DNA from: Chrysochromulina parva
Taxonomy: Eukaryota; Haptophyta; Prymnesiales; Chrysochromulinaceae
DNA: 28,950 nt
Reading direction: 5' to 3'
Assembly: GCA_002887195.1 (NCBI GenBank)
Contig: PJAB01000356.1
Location: forward strand, 1 to 28,950
The notes beneath the pieces are model-generated. The model saw only the letters and a program-made list of their open reading frames with translations. It ran no database searches and was not told the DNA's origin. Each line of letters begins with the position of its first letter. The first letter of the stretch is position 1. Positions 1-10,634 of this stretch are shown in pieces. The translations under genes were made by a program, and so were the position numbers.

Positions 1-2
1 GC

Positions 3-3000
3 GGGAACGCGAAGGAAATTGACAAGCTGCTGTGCGGCCCCGACTACAACAGCACGGACGAGGACTCGGTGTGCACCGTGTCAGGGACGGTGCTGCTAGA
101 GCCGGACTGGACCAAGTGTAAATTGGAGGGCAAGGGCAGCTTCGTACTCAGCCCCGGTGCCTTCCTCGGCTGCGCCAACTACTCGTCCATCTGCGCCGCG
201 GACCGGACGAGCGAGGGTTGCCGCTACTTTGCTGTGTGCGAGATCCACCTCTCGTTCAGTCAACGCGTGACGCTCGGCGTGGGCAGCGTGCTCAATGCTG
301 GCACCGCCTTCCTCGAGAGCACCAACGGCGAGGTGATCATCGAGCCGGGCGCCACGGTCGACACGAGCGGGCGCGGCTTCTGCGGCGTCACAGCCGCTGC
401 GCAGGGTGAGCACGCCACACCCTCGTGGCTCGTCTCGCGCATGGGCAAGGGCTCGGGTGGCGCGGGGCACGGGGGTTCGGGCGGCAAGTGCGAGGCCGAG
501 GGCGGGCGGCCGAGCGAGAATGAGCCCGGCCTATCGTTCGGGGATGCCACGATCCCTCTGTCCATGGAGGCGCATGACAAGCAGTACATGCTCAAGAACC
601 CACCGGACCTGCTCGACCTCTATGGCAGCGGCACCTACTTGGGAACGAAAGGGGCGGCTATGTGGACCAGCAAGTCGCAGTGCTGCGGCGGCGGCGTCAT
701 TGTGATCAGCGCGCGCAAGGGTGTCCAAGTCGATGGGCTTCTGAGCGCTGATGCGCAGCCCCAATGCCTCCTCTCGCCCCCGCATGACTCGACGCTCCCG
801 CAGTGTGATACGCGTTACTCTGTGCATGACTGTTTCGGCATCGGTGAGCCCGACGATGGCGGCGCCAGTGTGCCCGACGTCTCTGCACGCTCGCTCACCT
901 AGCCTGCCTCCGCGCTCTGCTGCAATTCTGCCGCGCTTCTGCCGCCCGTCCTTCCCCGACCTTCCTCGCGCCCGCACGTGACGCATCTCACAAATCCTCT
1001 CCTTGCGCCTCTTCCGCTCCTCTCACGCGCGGGCGCTCCCACGCGCGCGCTCCCTCTGCGCGCGCAGGCGGCGCTTCCGGCGGCACGATCGTCGTCACCT
1101 CTCCCACGCCACTTCGTGGCAACGGTACGGTCAGCGCGCAGGGCGGCCAAGGCGGTGCCTACGTGGACCCACTCAAGTTATCATGGCCCGCGGCCGGCGG
1201 CTCGGGCGGGCGCGTCCAGCTGCCCGATCTCAACAGCGACGTGAAGCCCATTGTGCAGGGCGGGCTCAATAGCGATGGCCACTGCTACTTGGGCGCGGAG
1301 TGCGAGTGCGGCCCGGCGGGATCCCTGCTCATCGGCGGTGACTATCCGGCCAATGGCTCGAGCACGTGCAACCTCGACGAGGACAATCCCTGTGTGCTGC
1401 TCGTCGACAACGGCGGTTATGAGACCTCAGCCGCCTCTTATGTGTCGGGCCACTCGCTGACGAAACCGGAGCTCGCTTTCCTGCGTCTGGACGAGTTGCG
1501 AGTGTCCAATGGGGCCACGCTCGAGGCACACTGTGAGGGCGGTTCGGTGTGCGTCCGGAACATCACCGCCTCCTCTGCAGTGCTCCTGAGCGCCAACGCG
1601 CGCATCCTGCTCAAGCACGACCAGTCGATCATTGTGGACAGGCTCGAGCTCGATCAGGCGGCGCAGATTGTGGGCGCAGTCGTCTCGGGGCGCCGCCGAC
1701 GCGCCGCCGACAGCAGCGGCGGCAGCGGCGGCAGCGGCAGCGACGCGAGCGAGAGCGCGGACGCGATAGGCGCTGCCGCCGCCGCCACGCCCGGATGGGG
1801 TAGCGCTGGCGGCAATGCTCCGTTCAGGCCGCCCTCGAACACGCTCATCGTGGGCAGCCTCTCGATGGACACGACCTCCAGGATCCAAGGGTTTGGTCAG
1901 ATCTCGATCTCGGAGAGCGCGTCCATCGACGGGCGCATCGAGATGCTCGCCGATGGAGACTCGCTCACCATCTCGATGGAGCCTGCTGCTTCCCTGTCCC
2001 TGCACGCGCTCGGCTCGATCTCTGGCACATCTCTAGTGGTCGAAGGCGGCAAGGTCAGCGTCATGGGTCATATCGTGGCCACACGTTCCATCAAGGCGCA
2101 CTGCGGACGCTTCATTTTCGACTGCGCCGCCAACGCGTCCTTCATCATCGATGATGGCTGTGACTACTCGCTGTACATGAGTGTGGAGCAGCTCACCGTC
2201 GAAGGAGACGGCGCGATCGCCTCCGCCGCGATGCGCCTGTGCGTCAGCAGCAGGGTGCTCATGAAGGACTCGGGCTCTATCACCGCCTCCTCCCTCGGCC
2301 ACCAGCGCGGGGAGGGACCCGGCGCCGGCGGCGTCTACTCGCCGACAGGTGTTCGCACCGTGACGGGCGCCGGTTCGGGCGGCAGCCACGGCGGCAAGGG
2401 GGGCAAGTCTGGGAGCTACAACAACGTCGCTGGGATGGATGGGAAGGAAGCGTACGATGAGCCCATGCTCCCCGGCTACATGGGCAGCGGCGGTGGCGGC
2501 TCTAAGGGAGGCCAAGGCGGCGGCATCATCCACCTGCATGTGGGAGGCCAAGGTCTCATCATGGCTCAGCACAGCGCGATCGCTGCCGATGGGGTCGACG
2601 CTGGCAACCCCCAGAGCCGGCAGACGGCACGCCGACGAAGTGAGGAGGAGATCGACGACGACAAGGAGGAGGAGGGCGAGGAGGGCGAGGAGGAGGGCGA
2701 GGAGGACGAGGGAGGATCTGGAGGCGGCGCGGGCGGCACGATCTACCTGCAGGTCGGGAATCTCTCGATGGCAGACAACACGATGGTGCATGCCAACGGC
2801 GGCAGTGGGGCACCTGGGGGTGGCGGCGGCGGCGGCGGTGGTCGTTTGCATCTCGAACTCCTTCCCGGCATGGATCGGTGGCCACACGTGCTTGATTCGA
2901 GCATCGCTCAGCGCTTTCATGCCAAAGGCGGCCAAAAGGGCGCCAAAGGCGACAACGAGGGCGACAGCGACGGCGAGCAAGGGGGACTTGCCCCTCTGAT

Positions 3001-6000
3001 CGGCTTCAATTGCACCGCGGGCTACTTTGGGCCGCTGTGCCAGCCTTGCGGCATGGGCTTCTTTAAAGACATGGTGGGGTCGCAGGAGTGCGCCCCATGT
3101 CCCAATGGCACGTACGCGAGCAACCTCGGCTCGCATAACTGCACCCTGTGCGACGCCGGCATGGTCTCCTTCTCGTTGAAGACTGAATGCGAGTACTGCC
3201 CCATCGGCATGCGCAGGTGCGATGGCGGGTGTGATGGACACCTTGGCGTGAGCTGTGTGCCCTGCCACGGGCCGCGTTGGGCGCGCTTCACAGGCTATCC
3301 GACCCCGAATGAGTGTGAATGGGAGTGCGTTGTGCCGCGCTTCCGCTCATACGATGGCGACAGCTGCGTCGCCCTGCATGAGCTGCTGCTCCCGCCTCGG
3401 TACGGCGGCCCAGCACTGCTTCTCGTGCCGCCGCTCGTGGCGCTTCTGCTCCTGCTGTATGCACTCTTCGTCGGCACCGCCGCTGCTCGCCGCCGCGCAT
3501 CGGAGCTCATCCAAGTCGCCAAAGTAGGAAGTCGGCTGCGGCGGCGCGCGAGAGCAGCGGCGCCGACGACGCCGGGCATCGGTGACATGACGCACACGTC
3601 GGTCGAGCGCTGTCGTGGGCGCAAGCTGACGGGTAGCGAGCCCACGACAGCACCCGCCGGGCGGATCTCGCTCGACACGGCGCTGCGCCTCGAGTCACCT
3701 TCATCGATGGAGACACCGTCCATCGAGTCGCTCGCGCACGCGCTCATGTACGACAAGTTCAAGTACCGCGCCAAGCAGCACGTGCTTCGCGTGCACCTGC
3801 TCGGCGACAACTCCGCGCAGAGTCCATGGCGGCTGCCGCCACCCACGGAGGCGCTGCGCCAGCTGGTGGCCGAGGGCTCGTACCGCGACATCTCGCGGCT
3901 CTTTGACGAAACCGCCAAATGGGAGCTGTGGGATCCTCTGATGGCCACCATTCTCGGGCTGCTGCCTCCCTTGCAGACCGAGTTCGTCGCCGCACGGCGC
4001 AAGAGGCAGTGGCAGCGTGTGTGCCAGCTGGTCTCGGGTCTGAATGCGGCCGAGCGCGCCGAGGGCGTGTGGCGCTCGATGTACTCGCGTGTCTGGGAGT
4101 CTCACCGCTTTGAGCTCGGCTGCTGCGCCGAGCATCAGCATGGATGGCTCGACATCTTTGCCAACATCTCGGCACCCCTCGCGCCCTTCGCGACCCGCGG
4201 TTTCCCACAGCCCTCCGAGGCCTTCGCCAGCTTCAATGGCAGCACCCTGAGCCGCTCAGGCAGCGTCGGTGGCTTTGGCAGCGTCGGTGGCTTTGGCGGC
4301 GTCGGTGGCTTTGGCGGCGTTGGTGGCTTCGGCGGCGGCCTCCGGGTCGGCGGTGGCGGTATCCAGGGACCGCTGCTCGCGGCGCCCACGATGGCGCTTC
4401 CATTCGACCAGCAAGCTGACCCCATCAATGCGAGTGCGCCGCCGCCACTGCCGCCATACAACTCGCCCCGCGCCACCGACGCCGGCGACAATGGCCACGA
4501 AGACCGCAGCAGCCACGACGACGGCGGCCAGCCGCCGGCCGACGCGCTTCCAGCTGGGCCAGTGCTTCACGCCATGGGCCGCGAGGAGACACGCCAAGTG
4601 AAGCCAAGTCAAGTCAAGTCGAGCGAGGAGACACGCCAACCGGCCCGGATCGGACAGCCGATGAACTTCCAGTTGCTGCCGCGCCTCGAGGCGGTTACGC
4701 TGCCAGCCTCGCTCACGCCCGCACCGACGCCGACGCGCCCGGTGAGGGCGATCTCCGCGATCTCCGCGATCTCCACGACCCTGTTGGAGGATGCTGTCGG
4801 CCCCGAGGGTCTAGCGACTCTCCACACGACGGGCGATAGCTGGTCGCCGCGCGCCGTGCGCGCGTCGCAAAGCCAGTATGATCCATACCGGTACGACGGG
4901 CTCCCGAGGGCGCCACCCGATGACTCCACGCCGTTGCGCGCCAGAGACTTTTTGAGCGCTGCGGCCATAGCCGGGCCGTCCGAATCGCCCAGAGGGCCGT
5001 CGGCCGCGCAGCGCCAAACGGCCGCGGTGCGCCGGCCGAACGGCCATCAGCCCCCAGCCCCCAGCACGATGAACGTGTTGCTGTTCGTGCATGACGGTAC
5101 CGCGGCGGCGGAGCCGTGTTGGTCCAACCGCACGACGCACTTATCTTTCAGCGAGCAAGAGGAGTCGTATGGAGTTGTCGGGCTCGGCGCCGGCATGCGC
5201 ATCCTTGACGTGCGCGCTGACGAGCCCCGAGTGACCCACCAGCTGCTCGTATGTGGCAGTGGCACGTACCTATCTCCCTATTGGATCGACTTGTCTGACT
5301 TCGTCCTGTATGATGCGCTCTCCGCCGTGCTCGACGCGTCCGTGGCCGCCGTCGTCACATGCCTCAACCACCGGCTGGCTGCTGTCGATCGGAACGCGTC
5401 CGAATGGTCTGAGCGGCTGCGCGAGGTGCTCGAGCTCCTCGAGGCGGTCAACCATCACCTGGCGGCCTCGGGCTTGGCCGCAGGCGCCGTCGCGAGCGTC
5501 CAAAGGCCCGCTCAGCCTCGCGAGCGCCCTCCCGAGCGCTCACCCGAGCGCCCCGAGAGCCCCACAGCCGGCTTGAGCGCCGCCGTGAGTGCCGCCACCG
5601 ACTCGTCGTCGCGTGAGCCCGCTTCTCTCGCCCTCGTGCACGTCTCCGGTGGCTCTATGAGCTCCCTGCCTGCTGGCAGCAAGAGCAGCAGCAAGAGCAG
5701 CAGCATGAGCAGCAGCATGAGCAGCAGCGCCACGCGCTCACGCCTTGTGCTCTTGATCGGCTCGGGCGATCCGGACACGTGGCGCCACCCGCGCGGCGTC
5801 ACGCGGCTTAGCCCGAGGAGCATTGACGAGCCTGAGGCGCTCGAAGCTCTGACGGACTTTCGCAAAGTCGTGCCCCACCGGCGCGCGCTCGTGAGAGCGT
5901 GCCAGCGCGCTTGCGACGTGCCGCGCCGTCTGATGTTTGGTACGAGTCTGCAGCCTGTCGCGTGGCCGATGGTCGGTGCGACCGCGCTGCTGCTGCTGCT

Positions 6001-6484
6001 CGCCACAGAGCTGATCCTTGACTTTCTCATCGTCTCCGCATTCTGCGTGCTGCCCGAGCGTGTCGGTGAGTGCGTGGCCACTGTCGCAGTCCTTCCTTTG
6101 GCGGGCATCCTCTCGCCGCTCGCGTGCACGGTGCTCGTGTGTCGCGCCCTTGGACTGCTGCGTGGGGTAGCCAAGGGTCATGAGCCCTCGCATGCGGCCG
6201 TCGCTGGCGGCGCGATCGTGCGCAAGCTGCGCCTGAGCGCGCTGTGGAATCTCGCGTCGCTCCCCAATGCTGTGATTGCATTGGGCTGCTCCGTCGAGCT
6301 CGTGGTGCGAGATCACCGCAGCCTGTGGGTGGGCAGCCAGCTGTGGCTGCTTGCCTTTGCACTGCTCGTCACCAAGGTACTCGAGGCACAGGCGCTCGTG
6401 ATACTCTCCGCCGCCGCTGGCTTCACCAGCCGTGACTGGCGGATGCACTTTTCGCTGCGCCGGACCAGGCACCTCTCGCAGTAG
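3..6484 (+). CDS. Large glycine-rich, Cys-rich multi-pass membrane protein (5' partial; exons <3..843 and 1068..6484)
   Basis: The frame is open from base 3, so the start lies off the left edge. Two exons give at least 2085 residues ending at TAG 6482-6484. The outer part carries Gly-rich blocks (GSGGAGHGGSGGK near 445-490, GGSGGTI after the intron, again near 2330-2550 and 2720-2850), an acidic run (2640-2710), then a Cys-rich CxxC region of ephrin-receptor/GCC2-GCC3 type (about 3010-3340). One strong membrane helix lies at about 3405-3480. A cytoplasmic region follows (about 3710-4170) whose pattern recalls the C-terminal half of plant and oomycete glycine-rich membrane proteins, then a low-complexity linker with hexapeptide repeats, a second globular part (about 5065-5480) and several C-terminal helices (about 5955-6160 and 6240-6420). 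Family assignment is from pattern memory. Function is unknown; a cell-surface or wall-associated role is an inference. Confidence 0.8.
844..1067 (+). other. Spliceosomal intron, 224 nt, in the glycine-rich membrane protein gene
   Basis: The upstream frame runs into a stop at about 900 and the downstream 5.4-kb frame has no plausible start of its own. GTGAGC at 844 and a pyrimidine-rich tract ending GCGCAG at 1067 join the frames in phase 1, giving Gly-Gly-Ala-Ser-Gly-Gly-Thr-Ile, the expected Gly-rich motif. GTGTGC at 868 is also phase-compatible and would add eight residues, so the donor is not certain. The acceptor looks secure. Confidence 0.75.
4259..4330 (+). repeat. 18-bp tandem repeat, four units, coding for GSVGGF/GGVGGF
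   Basis: Four consecutive 18-nt units with few substitutions encode a Gly/Val/Phe hexapeptide in the linker of the large membrane protein. The unit is a multiple of three, so copy number can change without a frameshift. Confidence 0.9.
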
Positions 6485-6708
6485 CAGCTCTGTTCCCCAC
6501 ACTCACGCACACAGTAGGTGCGGGCCTGAACCTCCACCTCGCTGGCAGAAGGCCCTTGTTTCACAGTCGGCGCGCTTCGCTGTGCTGTGTTGTAGCGTAG
6601 GACTGCGGCTGGACCTGACCGCCAATGTTGGTGGTGTGGTCGTGTGGTCTCAGCTTTCACGCCACGCGTTTAAATTTATGAGGAAGCATGATCATGCACG
6701 CTGGACAC

Positions 6709-7293
6709 TCAATTATTGCCCATAAGTGGCAAGGGCGAAGCGTGGCATGTGCCCACGGGCTGCATCCTGTCGCCTTCTTTGACCCATACCTTCCCTTGGC
6801 TTAGCCGTAGCGCATCCGAATCCGAGTCCAGGCGCATGGTGAAATACAGCTTCGCTAGAGGACCAACGATCATAGCACCACTTCTGGCTGGGCCACCACG
6901 TATTCCGGAGTCGCAAACGGTCAGCTGCCATTCAACCGCAGAGCTCTCGCCAGCTTCTTCCTCAACTGTGCTCCACCGCCCTTCCTTGCTGGAGATCAGA
7001 GCAGATGGCGAGACAAGAGCAAAGGAGCCATCCTTTTTGAAGCGCAGGCCGAAATCCAGCGACGTGCTGTACGACTTGGGACCCGTGACTTGGTTCACAA
7101 GTGAAGTGCTAAAGGTGGCAGTGCAATCCCAGCCTTCGGATCTGCACAGCTGGTCGCCAGGCGGTAAAAAGGGTGTGTCAAGCATCCAGTCGATGAGCCC
7201 AAGACTGACCTGAGGCCGCATAATTGTGCGAACGACGACTGTTGCGGGAGGCGAAAGCATGAACGCCAACACGGCCGCGTGAATGCTGAGCAT
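6709..7293 (-). CDS. Small lipocalin-like protein with possible N-terminal targeting peptide
   Basis: From ATG 7293 the product is 194 residues. The N-terminus (MLSIHAAVLAFML...) is hydrophobic and could be a signal peptide, as expected for secreted or secondary-plastid proteins. The remainder alternates short beta-like stretches: GWDCTATFS, SLDFGLRFKKDGSFALVS, GRWSTVE, WQLTVCDSG, GPLAKLYFTMRLD, and a closing GKVWVKEGD. This order (small-molecule-barrel start, 'KKDGSF', 'GRW', final 'G.V.VKEGD') resembles small lipocalin-like or beta-barrel proteins of algal plastids, but I recognise no specific family. The frame stays open to 7719, with another ATG at 7386 that would add 31 residues; I preferred 7293 because its N-terminus is hydrophobic. 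It is convergent with the upstream membrane-protein gene. Its codon use is less GC-biased than that of its neighbours. Confidence 0.6.
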   Translation of the reverse strand: MLSIHAAVLAFMLSPPATVVVRTIMRPQVSLGLIDWMLDTPFLPPGDQLCRSEGWDCTATFSTSLVNQVTGPKSYSTSLDFGLRFKKDGSFALVSPSALISSKEGRWSTVEEEAGESSAVEWQLTVCDSGIRGGPARSGAMIVGPLAKLYFTMRLDSDSDALRLSQGKVWVKEGDRMQPVGTCHASPLPLMGNN

Positions 7294-7787
7294 GCTGTGG
7301 CAGGTCGATGTGCTGTTTGTGGAGCCAGAAATCTGCGCTGCGCTGTGAAGAGAAGGTGTGAAGTTTATGGAAAATATCAAATTCATACCAGAAGAAGGAA
7401 TTGAGAAACGAGACCGCGAGGGGCTCGACGGCCGTTTTGGGGGGCACTGGAGTGCGGTGTGCGTGGGGGTGCGTTTTGTGAGCCTGCCAAGCGCCAAGCG
7501 GGCATGCAAGCGGGAGGGCGCGAGCATGATGCTGCCAGCATGGCCATGGGCGCGAGGCTGCGCGAGCGATTCAATGGTGACGAATGGTCGACCGAAAGAG
7601 CAAAGTGACCAACAAGCAACATTTTTGGAAATCGAGTTTGGTCCAGCAATAATCAATAAAAAGTTGTACTTACGTACACGTACTGCCGGTAGGCGCCAGA
7701 CGGTCAAGCCGGTGTTCACTGTCTCACCACACTCAGCTCGCTCTCTGTCGATGGCATAGCAGCATACATTATGCCCACGTACATCTG
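7294..7787. other. Intergenic: upstream of the lipocalin-like gene, downstream of the SPX-Zn2Cys6 gene
   Basis: No convincing gene. On the minus strand a GTAAGT donor-like site lies at about 7672 inside a frame without a good start, which could be a 5'-UTR intron of the lipocalin-like gene. An AT-rich patch (about 7620-7670) is the only compositional feature and may contain 3'-end signals. Confidence 0.4.
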
Positions 7788-10634
7788 CTACATCTCCTGT
7801 ACGCGGGGGAACTCGGCGAAAGCCGCCCAGGCTGCGTGCTGCGAGGGGCTGTCGAGCGAAGGCAAGAGCAAATGAGCATCTCCCCCACTGCCACTCGACG
7901 AGCTCAGCTGAGCTGCCGTTGGCGCTGTCGAGGGCTTAGGCGATGAACTCGGCGTGGCCACTTGCGAACTTGGGACCAGGAGCGGATGAGGAGCAGGAAC
8001 CAGAGCCATGGGTAGCCTCCACTTGCCGACCGACACCGTGGGCACTGGCCCGTGGTTCTGGGAGCTCATGCCTTGAGCGGTGAGCAACGGCGCAGGGTTC
8101 GCTCTGAACGCCGGCCTGGGTGGGAATGTGGGCTGCTGATATCCACCGTGCCCACCCACGGGCGGTCCCATCAGCGCTGCGCTGGGGCCCGTCGCCCAGG
8201 GGGCCAACGGTGGCTGCACACCAATCGTAGTAAGGAGTTGATCCATGCCAACCGCAATGCCTTGCTGCTGCAGGCCCATCGGCATAGATGGCCCACCCGC
8301 CTGCTGGCCCCATGTGCGCTGCCAATTGTACTGATCGGTGTCGACGGGCGCCGCCCCGCCGCCAGATGCCCTCACCCCTGCCCCGTGCTGCCCTGCCACC
8401 GCCGTTTCGTTCTTGGCACTGCGCCGCCGCTTCGTAGGGCGCACGTGCTCGATGCACGTCTTGCCGAGCCGCTGGCAGCGGCGGCATGGCCTACCCTCGC
8501 ACACCGTCTTTGCCTTATGGCACTCGAAGCAGGCCCACTTGTTCCTCAGCTCGTCGCTTGGCGCTGTCCCGAGCGGTGGATCAAGCGGTGTCGGCACACT
8601 GCCCCCCGCCCAGTTCATCGAGACTGGGCCAGAGCCAGGGCCTTGGCACTGCGGCGGACAGAGCTGCGGCGGACACCAGGTCAGCGAACTCGCACCAGGC
8701 GTGCCGAGCGCGGGCGATATCTGCTGGGAGATCGTCTGGGAGATCGTCTGGCCCACACACTGGCCGCAGGCGGCCGCGCCGCCGTGGGCGGACTGACCTA
8801 CCACCTCCGCCCCCCGATCCGGAAGGAGCGTGGCTGATGCCACGCTGTTATTCCCCTGCAAGTGTTGGCTGACGGCCACGGCCGTGGCCTCGCACGGTGC
8901 ACCGCCGGCGTGGCTGCTCCTGCTGTAGCTGTTCATGGCCGCGGAAGCTGCTGCCAACACGGTGGTGCTCTCTGTGAACATCTTTTGCTCTGTGAGCATT
9001 TTCTGCATGTACGAGCCTCCATGCATCGAGTAGCCGAAGTCGCTAGAGGCGACCTTGCCGCTGCTGCTCATGCCGCTGCCGCTTGCGGGAGGACCGTCCA
9101 TCAAGACGTCCATCGAAGGATCCCGACTGGTTTGCGTCGAGCGCGCGCCACTACCGTTCGAGAGCTGCGGCCCCGCTAACGGCGGTTGTGCAGCTCGCGT
9201 GGAGCCTGGCAGCGACGTGCCAGGCAGCGACTGAGGCAGCGGCGCGTCCGCGTTCGGCACGTTCTCGGCCGAAGCCAGTAAGTGATCGAAAACGGCCGAG
9301 AGGGGCGAATTGACGATGCTGTGATCGTGCAGTCCCGAGCTGCACGCGATGGCGGCGAGGCTGCCGAGGTGCCGAGACACCTCGGCGGCCTCGCCGTCAG
9401 ACTGGGCGTACAACATGTTCGGATCGTAAACAACGTCCTGAGAGCTGAAACTGCTCTGACCCGGCAGAGCCGACGAGTGGGCCTCGCTGATCTCGCCGTC
9501 GCTGGCCATGCCATTTCGCTCCGCGCCAGCGTCCCTAGCGGCAGCGATCGTAGGTGCGGGTGCGCCAGCGCACGAGTGCGCAGGCGTCGTCTCGGGCGTC
9601 GTCTCCTCCATCAAGGGGGAGTCGAGCAGGCCGCTGATACGGTACGTTCCTGTGAAGACACCGCCAAGCGACTGCTGTGTGGCTGCCGCCGCTGAGATGA
9701 CGGCCAACAGGCATGGCGGGCACAGAAATCTGGTGCCCGTGTACACGAATCCCATAGCGCGCGACTGCTGGCAGTTATGGCACACAGCCAACTCCGAGCG
9801 ACTCGAGAGAGGCTTGCCATGGGCGGCGAGGGTGAGCTGTGTCGCCAGCCGGCGCATGTTGCCGAACGCGCGCAACAGGCGCTCGCCGGTGAAGAACGGC
9901 TGGCTGATGACATACCCGGCAAGGGTGTCTCTGAGCGGCATGGTGGAGAGCTTATCGTGCTTCTTGACCACTTTCATGACTGCGATGAAGTTGAAGAGCG
10001 CATACTGGCGAAGCTCGTCGAAGTCCATGGCTAACTTCTTGAAGAGTGCGAGCTCTTGGCGGATGTCCTCCGGCACGTGCTCCGTGACGAGTAGAGTCTC
10101 GAGAGACGCCGCCGGTGTCGCAAGATCGCCGTCAGCCGAAAGGCTGCCCGCAATCATGGCGGGGAGGATGGAAAGAATCGGTGCCACGCTGCGAGGTGGC
10201 ATTTGTGGCGAACAGCAGCGGTGAGCAGGACCAGAGCGGGTGCACATGCGCCAGCAGGGCACGCACGAGCTGTGGAGGCATGGGCCTGGCTACTCGAGTC
10301 CGGAGGCTTGAGTCCGGCTGGTGCTGCACACCTGTCAACGTGTTCGCTCAGATGCTGCGCCCTTCGGATGAAGAAGGTATTGACCTTTTGGATCTGTAGC
10401 ATCAACGATGAAAGGAAGAGACCCTCGAGCTGTGCATTGCCCTCGGTTTGATGCTCAGCATCTGTGGGCGAGAGCTGACGAAGGATCTGCTTCAAGGACT
10501 TGTAGTCGACGTAGTACCCACTCCACTGAGGGTTTGTGGCCGCATGGGCCACGATCTGCACACGTGCAAGTGCGTACGTCAGATGGGAGCGTCAAACATA
10601 GGCGAGGCGAACGCACCTCCTTTCCGAACTTCAT
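7788..10634 (-). CDS. SPX domain - Zn2Cys6 zinc-cluster fusion; putative phosphate-status transcription regulator (3 exons)
   Basis: Exons, 5' to 3': 10634-10617, 10555-10332, 10188-7788; 880 residues. The spliced N-terminus begins MKFGKEIV and continues through WSGYYVDYKSLKQIL, a canonical SPX start. The second SPX part ends at NFIAVMKVVKKHDKLS. Y24, K28, K153, K156, K157 and K160 match the residues that bind inositol pyrophosphates in yeast and plant SPX domains. A CxxC-x16-CxxC knuckle follows (C217, C220, C237, C240). After a long Ser/Ala/Gly linker comes a fungal-type zinc cluster, CFEC-x6-C-x4-C-x2-C-x6-C at residues 634-659, followed by a basic KRRR stretch. The linker between the third and fourth Cys is four residues, one below the usual minimum. 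The C-terminus is disordered (Pro/Gly/Gln-rich). SPX domains sense phosphate status and Zn2Cys6 domains bind DNA; the combined role is inference. Nuclear location is likely but not shown. Confidence 0.85.
10189..10331 (-). other. Intron 2 of the SPX-Zn2Cys6 gene, 143 nt
   Basis: Donor GTGTGC at 10331 after GACAG, acceptor CCTCGCAG ending at 10189, phase 2. It joins the first SPX half to the frame carrying the KVVKKHDK helix. A second phase-compatible acceptor 39 nt downstream (GGGCAG) would shorten the loop by 13 residues. The choice affects only the variable loop between SPX helices. Confidence 0.75.
10556..10616 (-). other. Intron 1 of the SPX-Zn2Cys6 gene, 61 nt
   Basis: GTGCGT donor at 10616 and TGTGCAG acceptor at 10556, phase 0. 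It separates an 18-nt first exon (MKFGKE) from the rest of SPX helix 1. Splicing restores the canonical SPX N-terminus, which is strong support for such a short exon. A CTGAC branch-point candidate lies in the second half. Confidence 0.85.

Noticed and set aside
2033..3268. 411-residue minus-strand ORF opposite the glycine-rich membrane protein
   Set aside because: Antisense shadow. The plus strand has clear Cys-rich and Gly-rich motifs; the minus translation is Ala/His/Arg-rich without pattern.
10154..10561. Separate 135-residue minus-strand gene
   Set aside because: It is exon 2 of the SPX-Zn2Cys6 gene read into intron 2; alone it would be half of an SPX domain.
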